Part shown: in pieces, positions 54,805 to 64,000 of the stretch | How the letters are laid out: every line of letters begins with the position of its first letter | Numbering within the stretch: position 1 is the first letter of the stretch | DNA from: Periplaneta americana | Taxonomy: Eukaryota > Arthropoda > Insecta > Blattodea > Blattidae | Direction of reading: 5' to 3' | Assembly: GCF_040183065.1 (NCBI RefSeq) | Contig: NC_091120.1 | Location: 169,849,488-169,913,487, forward strand | Length of the DNA: 64,000 nucleotides | The notes under the pieces: model-generated | The model's database searches: none | The model's input: the letters and a program-made list of their open reading frames with translations, nothing else | Told to the model about the DNA's origin: nothing | Position numbers and translations under genes: made by a program

Positions 54805-56068
54805 GGGGCTAGGTACAGACTTAAAAAAAATCGATGTTTCAAAATATTTTTTGTTTAGTGCACAAATTATTCCAGTATATTTTAGGATGAAAAAAAATCG
54901 ATCAATATCTGCAATAGTTTTTGAGTTATTATTTAAAAGGCAGGGTGCTGCAACCTCAGTCCCTCCTGACAGCGAATAGCGACACGCCCACTCTAATAAA
55001 TGTTAATTTTTATTTAAGCAATATTTCTCATACCGGCTGATGAGCAAGAATTTGGAGATTAAATTTCTCATACATTTAGCCATCTTAGTAATGGTTGCTT
55101 GTTTGTAAACACAAGAACGTGATTTTTGGTTTCAAGAAATTATAGTCTACGTAAAAATGTTTAACGCTCATTTCCCGTAAATTACATTTTCATGAACCGT
55201 TTCCCTGATAACTGAAAACTATCCAACATTCTGGGATGAAATTTTTTGTGTGTATTTATGGATGTCATAGCTACTGTACTCCAACCACGAGAAAGTCTCA
55301 GGGAAATGAGACGCAGCGGGGTAATGCTGTGAATGAATGTTGATGTCATAAGATGTCATAAGGTCACACACGTGGGTAGACGCATCTCCATTGGTCATCT
55401 CTCAAAGCATAAACGATAACACCGGTACGCACATATTTATACTATCCTAGTTACAAAATTAGATCACTGTTAATCTCCTGGTCTTTTAATTCCTCCATAC
55501 AGGAAATAACATATGCAGGAGAGCGCATGTTTTTTTAAACTGACGTTATAACGGTAATATTATCTATCTACTTCGCTCCAATAGATGACGCAATAGTAAG
55601 CACATTCGTTTCACGGTTAATCTTCTGGTTGGAGAACAGTATTAAATTATACGAAATTACTCCTCCATCTTGGATTTATTTTCTGATAAAAATTAAATTA
55701 ATTTAAAAACGGGTCAAATATCAGTATATATGCTTTAACGCAATGTATAAGAAATATTATTTATTAAGGAATGTATTTGATTGAGCATGATATTGCAAAC
55801 ATGAGTTTCAGCAATAAAATAAAAGAGAACATGAAAATAGTTGAAAATTATGTGAGTTACGAGGAAAACGCTTCATCACTGCACGGTGAACTGCCACCAT
55901 TTTGTATTTTGAAAAAATATATAAATACATTTTTTTACTGTAATTTTTTTTCATATAGCAGACGGACAGTGTTTTACACCTACCAAGTTTCATTATTGTG
56001 CAAGTAATGGAACACAAAAAAAGTTGAATATTTCCAAAATTTCACTGCTATAAGCTGTACCAAACCTC
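54805..56068. mobile_element. TTAA-flanked non-autonomous element
   Basis: GGGGCTAGGTACAGACTT at the left and the complement of the right, GAGGTTTGGTACAGCTTA, are imperfect inverted ends directly bounded by TTAA (54801-54804, 56069-56072). TTAA duplication is characteristic of piggyBac and Kolobok elements. The 1264-bp interior is AT-rich and holds only short unrecognised frames. Confidence 0.65.
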
Positions 56069-56072
56069 TTAA

Positions 56073-56745
56073 GGATAAGGTCGGGGAACCATAGTCCTTT
56101 CTGCACAAATTGAGCTAAGCTATTCTAGTCATCATCCTCAGATTTCATTCTTTCGATATATCGCATTGAAAGTAATTAATTAGATTTAGTAACTTGTTTT
56201 CTGGCCTAACCATTTGCATGACTTGGAAGCAGGGCTAGGGGCTATGGAGTCGGAGTCGTGAAGTGGATAAAAATATACCGACTCCAATCTCGATAGCTAT
56301 ACTGTGACGTATTTTAAGAAAATATTTAACGCTTTCCTACCGTCGGTAGCCTCTCACATTTAGATATTCAGTGACGCGTGTAGCCATGTAATGCTCGGAA
56401 GTCCGTCTCTGTATTTTTATGAATGTATTTCTACTACAGTCTAAAACTACTGTACTTATATTCTGATTATAAGGCGTGAAAGTAGCCTGATGCTTCAAGT
56501 GGTTGTAATAATATATCGTGGTGTCATTTGTCGTTACAATAGCTTTATATTATTAATACATATTGAGATTCTGTGAAATAGTCTATGAGCCTAAATTTTC
56601 GTGTGGCTGCGTTGAAGGCTATTCATTTTCACTATTACTATACAGTTCACTTTCTTGGTTTCCCGAGATGATGTATTAAAACTATTTCTCCATTTCTTAT
56701 AATTTCAAATCATTTGCCCGCACATCTTTAGGTTGAGAAGCAATG
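56073..56745. other. AT-rich intron sequence
   Basis: Nothing recognised. Confidence 0.4.
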
Positions 56746-56753
56746 ATAATGGT

Positions 56754-57004
56754 TTTTTTATTTTAGTAGCTTATTTTACGACGCTTTATCAACATCTTTA
56801 GGTTATTTAGCGTCTGAATGAGATGAACGTAATAATGCTGGTGAAATGAGTCCGGGGTCCAGCACCGAAAGTTACCCAGCATTTACTCATATTGGGTTGA
56901 GGGAAAACACCGGAAAAAAACCTCAACTTGCCTCGACCAGGCATCGAAACCGGGCCACCTGGTTTCGCGGTCAGACGCGCTGTTACTCCACAGGTGTGAA
57001 CATT
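56754..57004 (-). repeat. tRNA-derived SINE family A, complete with target duplication
   Basis: Minus strand: a TGGAGTAACAGCGCGTCTGA head, GGTTTCGATGCCTGG box B region, GGTTTTTTTCCGGTGTTTTC body and a CGTCGTAAAATAAGCTACTA tail. ATAATGGT flanks it (56746-56753, 57005-57012). Confidence 0.85.
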
Positions 57005-57020
57005 ATAATGGTAATCAGGA

Positions 57021-57160
57021 TACATACATACATACATACATGTTCTGCCCAAGGGCAGGTCTTTCACTGCAAACCCAGCATTCTCCAATCTTTCTTATTT
57101 TCTGCCTTCCTCTTTGTCTCCGCATATGATCCATAATACATATATTTAATATTGTTTTAG
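57021..57160 (-). repeat. (CATA)n and adjacent unclassified repeat
   Basis: Four or five CATA units followed by GTTCTGCCCAAGGGCAGGTC and CACTGCAAACCCAGCATTCT, which looks like part of an old dispersed element. Only one copy here. Confidence 0.4.
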
Positions 57161-57242
57161 TAATTTTATTCGTCGTTCTTCGATTTGTTCTTGTTTCTTT
57201 TTCTCCTTCTTCAAAGGAATTACTGTAGTGATGCTTACATTA

Positions 57243-58001
57243 GGCTGGTATTACACTATCGGTGTTTTGACAAAGAATATGCTAAAATATTTTATAAAAG
57301 ATCTGTGATAAAAGATAGGATTTTGAGCATATTATACTATATAAAATATTTTGTCAAAGATAACCCAAAAATACGGAAAAGGAATCATCATCCTCCATTT
57401 ATAGTTAAATAAATTGAAATCATTTTTTGGTCACAGATATCCAAAAATGAATGTTCAACAGTACTATGCATGTTTTGCTAAATTTGTTGAAAATATTACA
57501 ATATGCATATTGCTGAAAAAAAAAAAGAAAAAAAAAAGAAGAAAGGAAACGTCTCTCGGTTAAATCGTGGATTGCAAGACGTGACAAGAAAAATATCCTT
57601 AAAAAGTTGCTAACAAAGAGGTAGGCCTACTATGCAAGGACTTGAAAGGTTGTATAAATTATTTGAGATTGAATATAATTTTCAGTTTGTCCACACTTGT
57701 GCATCACTCCTGTATAGCAGTTATAGTCTGCTATTTTTATGTACACTTCTCTTTTTTTTTCTGTTTTAGTCCCTGTTTTGTGTTTTATAACATTTCATTT
57801 GCTTCATATTCTCATTATCAACATTTTTGTCGTAATAACAGTCCAACAAAATTTACGTTCCGCCATATTGGTTTGAAGCTAGGCTGATATTTTGTAGAAG
57901 ATAACAAAATGCACTTACATTTTATAAAAGAAAACCCATTACGTTGTCATGTATTTTATAAAAGATCTTTGTGAAAGAACTGTGATAGTGTAATGTCAGC
58001 C
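57243..58001. mobile_element. TTA-flanked element, PIF/Harbinger-like ends
   Basis: GGCTGGTATTACACTATC and the complement of the right, GGCTGACATTACACTATC, are followed on both sides by a TTTTATAAAAGATC word. TTA flanks both ends (57240-57242, 58002-58004). 759 bp, no transposase; an A/G-rich run lies at 57518-57546. Confidence 0.72.
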
Positions 58002-58004
58002 TTA

Positions 58005-58605
58005 GCAACAGTAGACACCATATAGCTTGGGTTTTATACCTATTCCATTGTAAAACCCAGATGACCTTACATTTAATTAATTCCACTCAAACGAGTGTCT
58101 TGTTTGTGCGGGTTCTTAAGTGGGAAGTCCGTAGATCGAATCCCGAGAAATCCCAAGGTCGGAAATCGTGTCCGCCTGTATATAAACTTGAGATTAATCT
58201 TAAACGCTCTTTTACAGAATCCTTTCACCGAGAGGAGCCTTGCTGGAGTGGTGGGTGCAGCGAACAGGGTTCGATGTCAGGCTTAGATAATTTCTCCTCC
58301 TGACCATGTCCTTGTGCAGCAAGGTCGTCTGCGCCTTCCACGTGGCTAGCAGCATGCCCGATTCTCAATAGTTTTCCAGTCTCTAGTGAAACTAGATTCT
58401 TTCCGTGTAGTATGTGCGAGAGTTATTGAAAAGCTGGCCTCACACTCTTAATAAGAACTTTATTTTGCATGATGACAGTAATAATGAGCATGTAAAGCAG
58501 GCATGCCAAAAACCTGCACATTGTGCAGTTGTCTCTGTGCGATGTGCATTTTTATTCTCCTACTGAAGGGAGTGAGTGAATCTGCTTGTAGGGGAGCGCG
58601 ACAGG
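58005..58605. other. Intron sequence
   Basis: CAGGCATGCCAAAAACCTGC at 58499 resembles a hAT end, but no partner was found. Confidence 0.35.
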
Positions 58606-58709
58606 GCTGGTCAGTAGTGTTGCCAACAGTTCGTATAATCCCTCTAGATGACTTTCGAAAACCCGCGATTTTCTAGCAAATATCTTTAGATTTTAACGTG
58701 TACTTATTC

Positions 58710-58710
<1 letters not shown>

Positions 58711-58763
<53 letters not shown>
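58711..58763. repeat. (AAT)n microsatellite
   Basis: About 17 perfect units inside the 10-bp-duplication element. Confidence 0.97.
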
Positions 58764-58764
<1 letters not shown>

Positions 58765-58919
58765 GTCAAGATAGAGCATCTAACCGCCAAAGTAACGACA
58801 TCCGGCCGCCAATGTAACGAATATTGCACACTTTTTTCATTCCCAATGTGACGCTATAAAGTAAGTTTGAACACTTTTATCACAGACAGAACCTTTTTAA
58901 ATTCTTATTGCACTATACC

Positions 58920-59232
58920 TATATGTTACCGTTAAAACCCAAAATCCGACAAAACTAGTTTCAACTACCTAGTAAAAAGTAATTTTAAAATATAGATAGA
59001 TAGAAAGCGAATTTTCGTAAGATCTAGAATCAGTGACAGGTCAGGTTTGGTTTGTATAGGTTTTTTTTAGGCTTTTATCAAACAAAAACCTAAACAAACC
59101 AAACCTAACCTGACATTGATTCTAGATTATACGAAAACTCTCTTTCTAGCTATCTTTATTTGCTTAAACTAGTTTTTACTAGTTGAAACTTGTTTTGACG
59201 GATTTCGGGTTTTAACGGTAACATATATAATA
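58920..59232. repeat. Imperfect palindrome of about 310 bp
   Basis: TATATGTTACCGTTAAAACC, CAAAACTAGTTTCAACTA and TTTTCGTAAGATCTAGAATC on the left are mirrored by GATTCTAGATTATACGAAAA, TAGTTGAAACTTGTTTTGAC and GGGTTTTAACGGTAACATAT on the right. RNA from it would fold into a long hairpin. Confidence 0.85.
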
Positions 59233-59551
59233 TGGAATTATCACTACATTAACACATCCATTATTTCACAAAACACACACTGAAGGAATTAAACGTAATT
59301 ATGATAACCGCTTATAATGCTAATATGAATTTCATTTCAGAAATTTTTAAAGATAAAAAACCGCTAGTATTTCCGCTAAGCGGGATAATATAATTTTACC
59401 CGCGAGATGGTTATCCAAAAAAGCGGGAAAACCGCTGAATTGGCAACACTGCTGGTCAGTACCTGCAGTATCAGATCAGGTTTTGTTTCAGGAACACAGT
59501 TTTAGTACGGGTGCTGATTGAGCTGTGATTGTGAATGCGTTATGAAAAATT

Positions 59552-60018
59552 GAGTAGTCCACAGATATAATGAAGAGAAATCACGAATCATATAACATAA
59601 TTGTTTTCCTCAGCCAACATAATTATTTTAAAATGAAAGGCTGATATTCGACAGCGCTTATTTCTTAATCAGTATTCTCGCGGCAAAACAGACTTGACAA
59701 TGGCGTTATTTTGGAATCTGTACTAACAAAAACATCAAAGGTTAGACGACTTACGACTTCTATTTGATGAGCTGATAAGTGAGTAGTCTACAGATATAAT
59801 GAAGAAGAGAAATCACGAATCATACAACATAATTGTTATGTTTTCCTCAGCCAACATAATTATTTTAAAATGAAAGGCTGATATTCGACAGCGCTATTTC
59901 TTAATCAGTATTCTCGCGGCAAAACAAACTTGACTATGGCGTTATTTTGGAATCTGTACTAACAAAAACATCGAAGGTTAGACGACTTACGACTTGTATT
60001 TGATGAACTGATAAGTGA
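59552..60018 (+). repeat. 229-bp tandem duplication, two copies
   Basis: GAGTAGTCCACAGATATAAT starts copy 1 at 59552 and copy 2 at 59781; both end near TGATGARCTGATAAGTGA. Copies differ by a few substitutions and small indels (for example an extra GAA and TATG in copy 2). Confidence 0.93.
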
Positions 60019-60544
60019 TGAGAATACTGAGTGAGGAATACATGTGAGGCTCTTGAGGTTGTTACACGGGAGCGAAGAAAACAGCTATTTGCTAGGCGGA
60101 AAATTTTTGTGAAAAAATATGACAAATTTTCCATCTCACGTCACTGTATTATGTTAATATACGTAACGTTAATAATTATTTAAATCTGAAATAGGAAGTC
60201 GTCGCTTCACAGCTTGTGAACTACACTTTTAGCTTCTTTCAGTAACGCTCCGAATTTACTGATATTTGCTCTCAACGTTTTAAATTTAAATTCTAAGCTT
60301 AATTATACAATTTATTAATATTAATGTTAATTTACATTGACATGTAGCAAGGAAATGATTTCAGTGCAAAAACCTCACAATGTCCTACTCCATGTAATTG
60401 GGAGTAAAATATTTTCTTTGACTTTTGTATACCAGTGGTCCCAATAATGCTTGACGAACAATGAAAGAGTATTACTTTAAAATAATTAGTGCTTACTACG
60501 TAAAATGAAATACTATGTTCGTTTTTTGTTGTTTCGAAATTACT
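60019..60544. other. AT-rich intron sequence
   Basis: Nothing recognised. Confidence 0.4.
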
Positions 60545-60553
60545 GCAGTATTT

Positions 60554-61416
60554 CTACTTACTTACTGGCTTTTAAGGAACCCGAAGGTTCATTGTCGCCC
60601 TCACATAAGCCCGCCATAGGTCCCTATCCTGAGCAAGATCAATCCAGTTTCTATCATCATATCCCACCTCCCTCAAATCCAATTTAATATTATCTTCCCA
60701 TCTACGTCTCGGCCTCCCAAAGGTGTTTTTTTCCCTCCGGCCTCCCAATTAACACTATATGCATTTTTGGATTCGCCTATACGTGCTACATGTCCTGCCC
60801 ATCTCAAACTTCTGGATTTAATGTTCCTAATTATGTCAGGTGAAGAATACAATGCGTGCAGTTCTGCGTTGTGTAACTTTCTCCATTCTCCTGTAACTTC
60901 ATCCCTTTTAGCCCCAAATATTTTCCTAAGCACCTTATTCTCAAACACCCTTAACCTATTAAAGATTAAAGATAATGTAGATAATTATTACATTTGTCTG
61001 AATAGTGTTCAGACAACTGTAATAATTATCTACATTATCTTTAATCTTAACTTATGAACACTGTTGTATTTCGACCTTCTAAGTATTTTAACCCTTAACC
61101 TATGTTCCTCTCTCAAAGTGAGAGTCCAAGTTTCACAACCATACAGAACAACCGGTAATATAACTGTTTTATAAATTCTAACCTTCAGATTTTTTGACAG
61201 CAGACTGGATGATAAAAGCTTCTCAACCGAATAATAACAGGCATTTCCCATATTTATTCTGTGTTTAATTTCCTCCCGAGTATCATTTATATTTGTTACT
61301 GTTGCTCCCATGTATTTGAATTTTTCCACCTCTTCAAAGGATAAATTTCCAATTTTTATATTTCCATTTTGTTCAATATTCTCGTCACGAGACATAATCA
61401 TATAGGCTACTTTGTC
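60554..61416 (-). pseudogene. LINE 3' copy with target duplication, interrupted by a hairpin insertion
   Basis: Read on the minus strand: SRDENIEQNGNIKIGNLSFE, EVEKFKYMGATVTNINDTRE, RINMGNACYYSVEKLLSSSL, KNLKVRIYKTVILPVVLYGC, ETWTLTLREEHRLRV, then a 131-bp insertion (60960-61090), and FENKVLRKIFGAKRDEVTGE, RSLRWAGHVARIGESKNAYS to the usual C-terminus. It is the longest copy of this family here, covering the thumb and C-terminal region. GCAGTATTT flanks it (60545-60553, 61417-61425), and the 3' tail is (GTAA)n. Frameshifts near 60730 disable it. Confidence 0.85.
60960..61090. mobile_element. 131-bp insertion with long hairpin and 13-bp target duplication
   Basis: ACCCTTAACCTAT occurs at 60947-60959 and 61091-61103, only once in related LINE copies. 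The insert contains perfect 31-base arms (60962-60992 and 61018-61048) and, inside them, a second stem (TGTCTGAA/TTCAGACA) with a 5-base loop, plus a 40-base tail. No family recognised. Confidence 0.85.
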
Positions 61417-61425
61417 GCAGTATTT

Positions 61426-62125
61426 ATATTTTCTTCAAATACTGTATAAAATCATGTTAATAAATGATGCTTTACAAGCCACTGCTGCTTTGTGAAATAT
61501 AACTGAGTACTCCACTTTAACCATAGATCACGAGAAGACGGGAATGGAACGAATATGTCTCCAGGTTACGAGAAGATAACGATAGCCAGAATATTGTTAA
61601 AGACAGCATACAATTAGTACGGAGGAGTCCTTGAAGGCCTTGCAAAATATGGCTCGATGCTTTATCATTATGAAGAGGCTAATAGCCTAAATCAGTGATG
61701 GGCAGATTTCTGCACTGCTTGCATATGCGCTGTGCAAAACTGAAACGGTGTGCATATTTTATGCATACAGAACCGGTTCTCAATCGAAGCGGTGATGGTG
61801 GATTGAGAATTGGCGAGTTGTTTCAATGGTGCAATTAAAGTGAAATAAATCACGTATATAAGGAGTTTTAATATTTTTAACAATGAAATTATGTATATTT
61901 AGGCGTTTTTCTTCAATTTTAAATAGTATCTCAACTGGACCTAAAATGTCAGCACAGTTAAACAAATACAAAACAAAGAAATGCACTTTGAAAATTAAAT
62001 TAAAATGAAAACAATTTTTTCCCCAGAAGAACGATCTCTAATAATGCATAACACTTCAGTGTATAGATTAGGATTAGCTAATCTTCTATAACAATTTTAT
62101 CAGTGCAAAGTCCATACAGAAGTGC
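61426..62125. other. AT-rich intron sequence
   Basis: CAGTGATGGGCAGATTTCTG at 61693 resembles a hAT end, without a recognised partner. Confidence 0.35.
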
Positions 62126-62126
62126 T

Positions 62127-62290
62127 TCTCCTGGCTTAGTTTCCTCATGAATGATGCCTTATTAGTGTTACTTATGAGTAAACCTCGAATTTTTAGGCAC
62201 CTAAAATAGGCCCTGAAGATATAATAGGCACTAAAAACGTAGATTTAGGCAGATAAAAATACTATTTTAGCCAGTTAAGATGTTATTTCT
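62127..62290 (+). repeat. Fragments of repeats H and K
   Basis: CTCCTGGCTTAGTTTCCTCA (repeat H core) is followed by TTTTTAGGCACCTAAAATAG and similar K-like words. Confidence 0.45.
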
Positions 62291-62884
62291 ATCCACACAA
62301 ACTACACTAACTTTAAAAATGCAATTATTTAGTGAGTATTAAGCATTACGGTAGACAATGACAAAAACAGTAAACAAATATTCCGATTAGAAACTTTATT
62401 TTTGTTAAGTCTTAAATTATGAATACCGGTACGTAATTTTTAAGAATTCATCGGCCCCATTGCTGTAAGGCTGTTAAGTGCTCATATTACAATTTAATTA
62501 ATTTCCCGATGAATTTACAATTAACACATTCATAATAATTATTGACGTTGCAATACACAACGTTTTTCTCTGATTTTCTATTGCGAAACTTCGCTTTTCT
62601 TAGAAAGAACCATCTCATAAGTGAAGAAACTTCTTTCCAATGATACCGAAGCAATGGATGCATATTTAAATATAGCAATATGTGCCATCCTGATTTCTTT
62701 AGGGAGAACTACAATACATACTTCCAATTCATCACATTCTCACTGTCTGCCCAAATGCTCAACAAAACCACACATCTTTCAGGAATTTCTTCATTTCTAC
62801 AGCCAAACTATTAAGGATATTTGAACCAAACCCATTCCATGACATTCAAAACTTTCTCTTTCACTTCTGCATGAAAATTAAAAC

Positions 62885-63020
62885 ATATATACGTAACAAA
62901 TAGAAATAGGCAATTTTAGGCTATAAAACCTTAAAAATAGGTCTCAGTGGGCAAAATAGGCATTTTAGGCAATAATAAAACGGCTTTCAGTCGTTCATAT
63001 TTTGTATAAAATAGGAAGAT
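62885..63020 (-). repeat. Dispersed repeat K, copy 2
   Basis: TAACAAATAGAAATAGGCAA, CTATAAAACCTTAAAAATAG and AAAATAGGCATTTTAGGCAA mirror 51285-51420. Confidence 0.75.
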
Positions 63021-63103
63021 ATTTAATTGGTTTTATAGTTTATTTCTATAGAAAAAAATGTATTTAACCTAAAATTCGAGGTCTACTTATGAGGTTCTCA
63101 TGA

Positions 63104-63342
63104 AATTTCGGCCAGTGTATGGGACCGGTGCCCACCCAGCATCGTTATCCACTTGGGGAGCTACGATAGGTAGCGAAATCCGGTTACGCAAAACAGCTAT
63201 AACGGCTGGGGGCTCATCGTGCTAACCACACGATACCTCCATTCTGGTTGGATGATCGTCCACTTCTGCTTCAGCATGTGGCCGTGAAGCTAGCAGCCGA
63301 CTGGTCGGTCTTAGCCCCTCGTGGGCTGTAGCGCCACGGATT
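63104..63342 (-). repeat. Dispersed repeat G, copy 2
   Basis: Longer version of 22815-23034, from ATTTCGGCCAGTGTATGGGA to GGGCTGTAGCGCCACGGA. Confidence 0.75.
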
Positions 63343-63357
63343 ATTTATTATTTTACT

Positions 63358-63690
63358 TTTGAAATTCAAACCTGTCTTCAGATAGTTGACTAAACAACAA
63401 AACATGTGATTGAGGTTCTGACTGATATGTACATCTATATTATCAGGCAGTACGTATCACTTGACGATATGTGTCAGAGGAAGAACAACTGTTTGTATGC
63501 TTCTGAAGTCTGGCTAGTGTAAATGTAGCTAATCGGCGATGTATGCAATGGAGAGGGAAAGGAACTGACCACCCTTGATCCTACCCCATTATTTCCTGGC
63601 CTAGTTGCCTCATAAGTGGTACCATGTTGGTATCACATGTGAGGTTCAGACCTGTCTTCGGACAGTTGATTAAACAACAGTAAATAAATA
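63358..63690 (+). repeat. Repeat H: a 3' fragment, then a full copy
   Basis: 63358-63405 (CAAACCTGTCTTCAGATAGT, TGACTAAACAACA) is a 3' fragment; 63458-63690 is a full copy ending TTCGGACAGTTGATTAAACA. The two lie in the same orientation. Confidence 0.75.
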
Positions 63691-64000
63691 GTTGGTGGGT
63701 GTCGTTATTTGGGGCCTCACGAACCTGAGCACAGATTCACATCTTTGTGTTTATTATAAGTGGTAGTCACAGTGCTATAATTGTCGGTTGACAGTTGGGT
63801 TTACCCACCTAATCTTCCTCTCAGTCCGCTTTCTTCTGCTTACTAATGCTTAGCAGCAGTTCTAAGAGAGAGACGTTACCAATCAACATTGTGTTAATTG
63901 TAAACGTAATACCTAGTGGGACCCTCTGCGCTTTATATCATTGCCTCCTCTTCCAAGTCTGAAACAGAAATACAACGAAAATCATAAAAATATTTTGGCA

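Larger units (their letters stand above)
58616..59450. mobile_element. 835-bp element with perfect 10-bp target duplications
   Basis: Ends AGTGTTGCCAAC and TTGGCAACACT are inverted, and GCTGGTCAGT flanks both (58606-58615, 59451-59460). Subterminal words with CCGCGATTTTC and GCGGGAAAACCGC also mirror each other. The interior has (AAT)n at 58711-58763 and a large palindrome at 58920-59230. Target duplications of 9-11 bp suggest a Mutator-like element. No transposase. Confidence 0.8.
16283..64000 (+). other. Probable first coding intron of LARP1
   Basis: No ORF or short open stretch I read downstream resembles the DWPTLGE-like segment, the La motif or the DM15 repeats expected in later LARP1 exons. 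The intron would be at least 47.7 kb, plausible for a large cockroach-type genome, and is filled with transposon remnants on both strands. The alternative is that an exon too short or diverged for me to recognise lies inside. Confidence 0.5.

Noticed and set aside
58499..58530. hAT-like end CAGGCATGCC
   Set aside because: No partner end recognised.
60673..61401. Host gene encoding an RT-like protein
   Set aside because: The same sequence occurs at three places in the window with target duplications, so it is a LINE copy.
61693..61720. hAT-like end CAGTGATGGGCA
   Set aside because: No matching opposite end or 8-bp duplication was found within reach, so it is not listed as an element.
16283..64000. 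Later LARP1 exons (La motif, DM15 repeats)
   Set aside because: Searched by eye for the expected residues in open stretches on the + strand; none found. A transcript alignment would be decisive.

Overview
The window looks like nuclear DNA from an insect, most likely a cockroach or termite (Blattodea). It is AT-rich, introns are implied by splice signals, and almost all recognisable sequence is transposon debris typical of a large insect genome. The C-terminal protein motifs of the non-LTR retrotransposons (RRLRWAGHVAR, RPLGRPRRRWEDN) are very common in blattodean genomes; that species guess rests on recall and no search was run.

Only one host gene is supported: the first coding exon of LARP1 (La-related protein 1) on the + strand, 15661-16282, identified by the box YVEAPLPKINPW and ending at a consensus splice donor. 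I found no later LARP1 exon, so everything from 16283 to the end of the window is probably the first coding intron. The sequence before 15.6 kb is probably 5' UTR, promoter and upstream intergenic DNA.

Region by region: 0.6-5 kb holds a MITE and a mariner split by a second insertion that carries 82-bp tandem repeats. 5.6-10.9 kb holds tRNA-derived SINEs and two small inverted-repeat elements. 12.5-14.3 kb holds an unclassified 1.2-kb repeat (second copy at 38 kb) and a SINE. 18-19.4 kb holds (AAT)n, SINEs and a hAT end. 20.9-22.8 kb is a hAT remnant interrupted by a PIF/Harbinger-like element with a Myb/SANT-like protein fragment. 23.6-25.7 kb holds SINEs and an internally deleted mariner with unusually long inverted repeats. 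28.3-29.0 kb is a hAT fragment with a BED-type zinc finger. 29.5-31.2 kb is an element with about 200-bp inverted ends around a decayed tyrosine-recombinase fragment. 31.3-36.4 kb holds Tc1/mariner-type and LINE fragments. 40-41.2 kb holds two MITEs. 43.6-46.3 kb is a three-layer nest: a LINE, a Tc1-like element inside it, and another LINE fragment inside that. 46.7-49 kb holds two copies of a 254-bp MITE with perfect 7-bp target duplications and a TA-flanked MITE. 49.7-50.4 kb is a TAAA-type minisatellite. 50.6-53.6 kb holds MITEs and a LINE inserted in an older repeat. 54.8-56.1 kb is a TTAA-flanked element. 57.2-58.0 kb is a TTA-flanked element. 58.6-59.5 kb is an element with 10-bp target duplications. 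60.5-61.4 kb is a LINE copy interrupted by a 131-bp hairpin insertion. 62-64 kb holds further dispersed repeats.

No transposon protein in the window is intact; all show stops, frameshifts or deletions, so the window is a graveyard rather than a working gene system. I see no CRISPR array, operon, rRNA gene or convincing functional tRNA gene. The most unusual items are the tyrosine-recombinase element with long inverted ends, the 7-bp-duplication MITE family, the hairpin insertion, the 10-bp-duplication element and the TTAA element.
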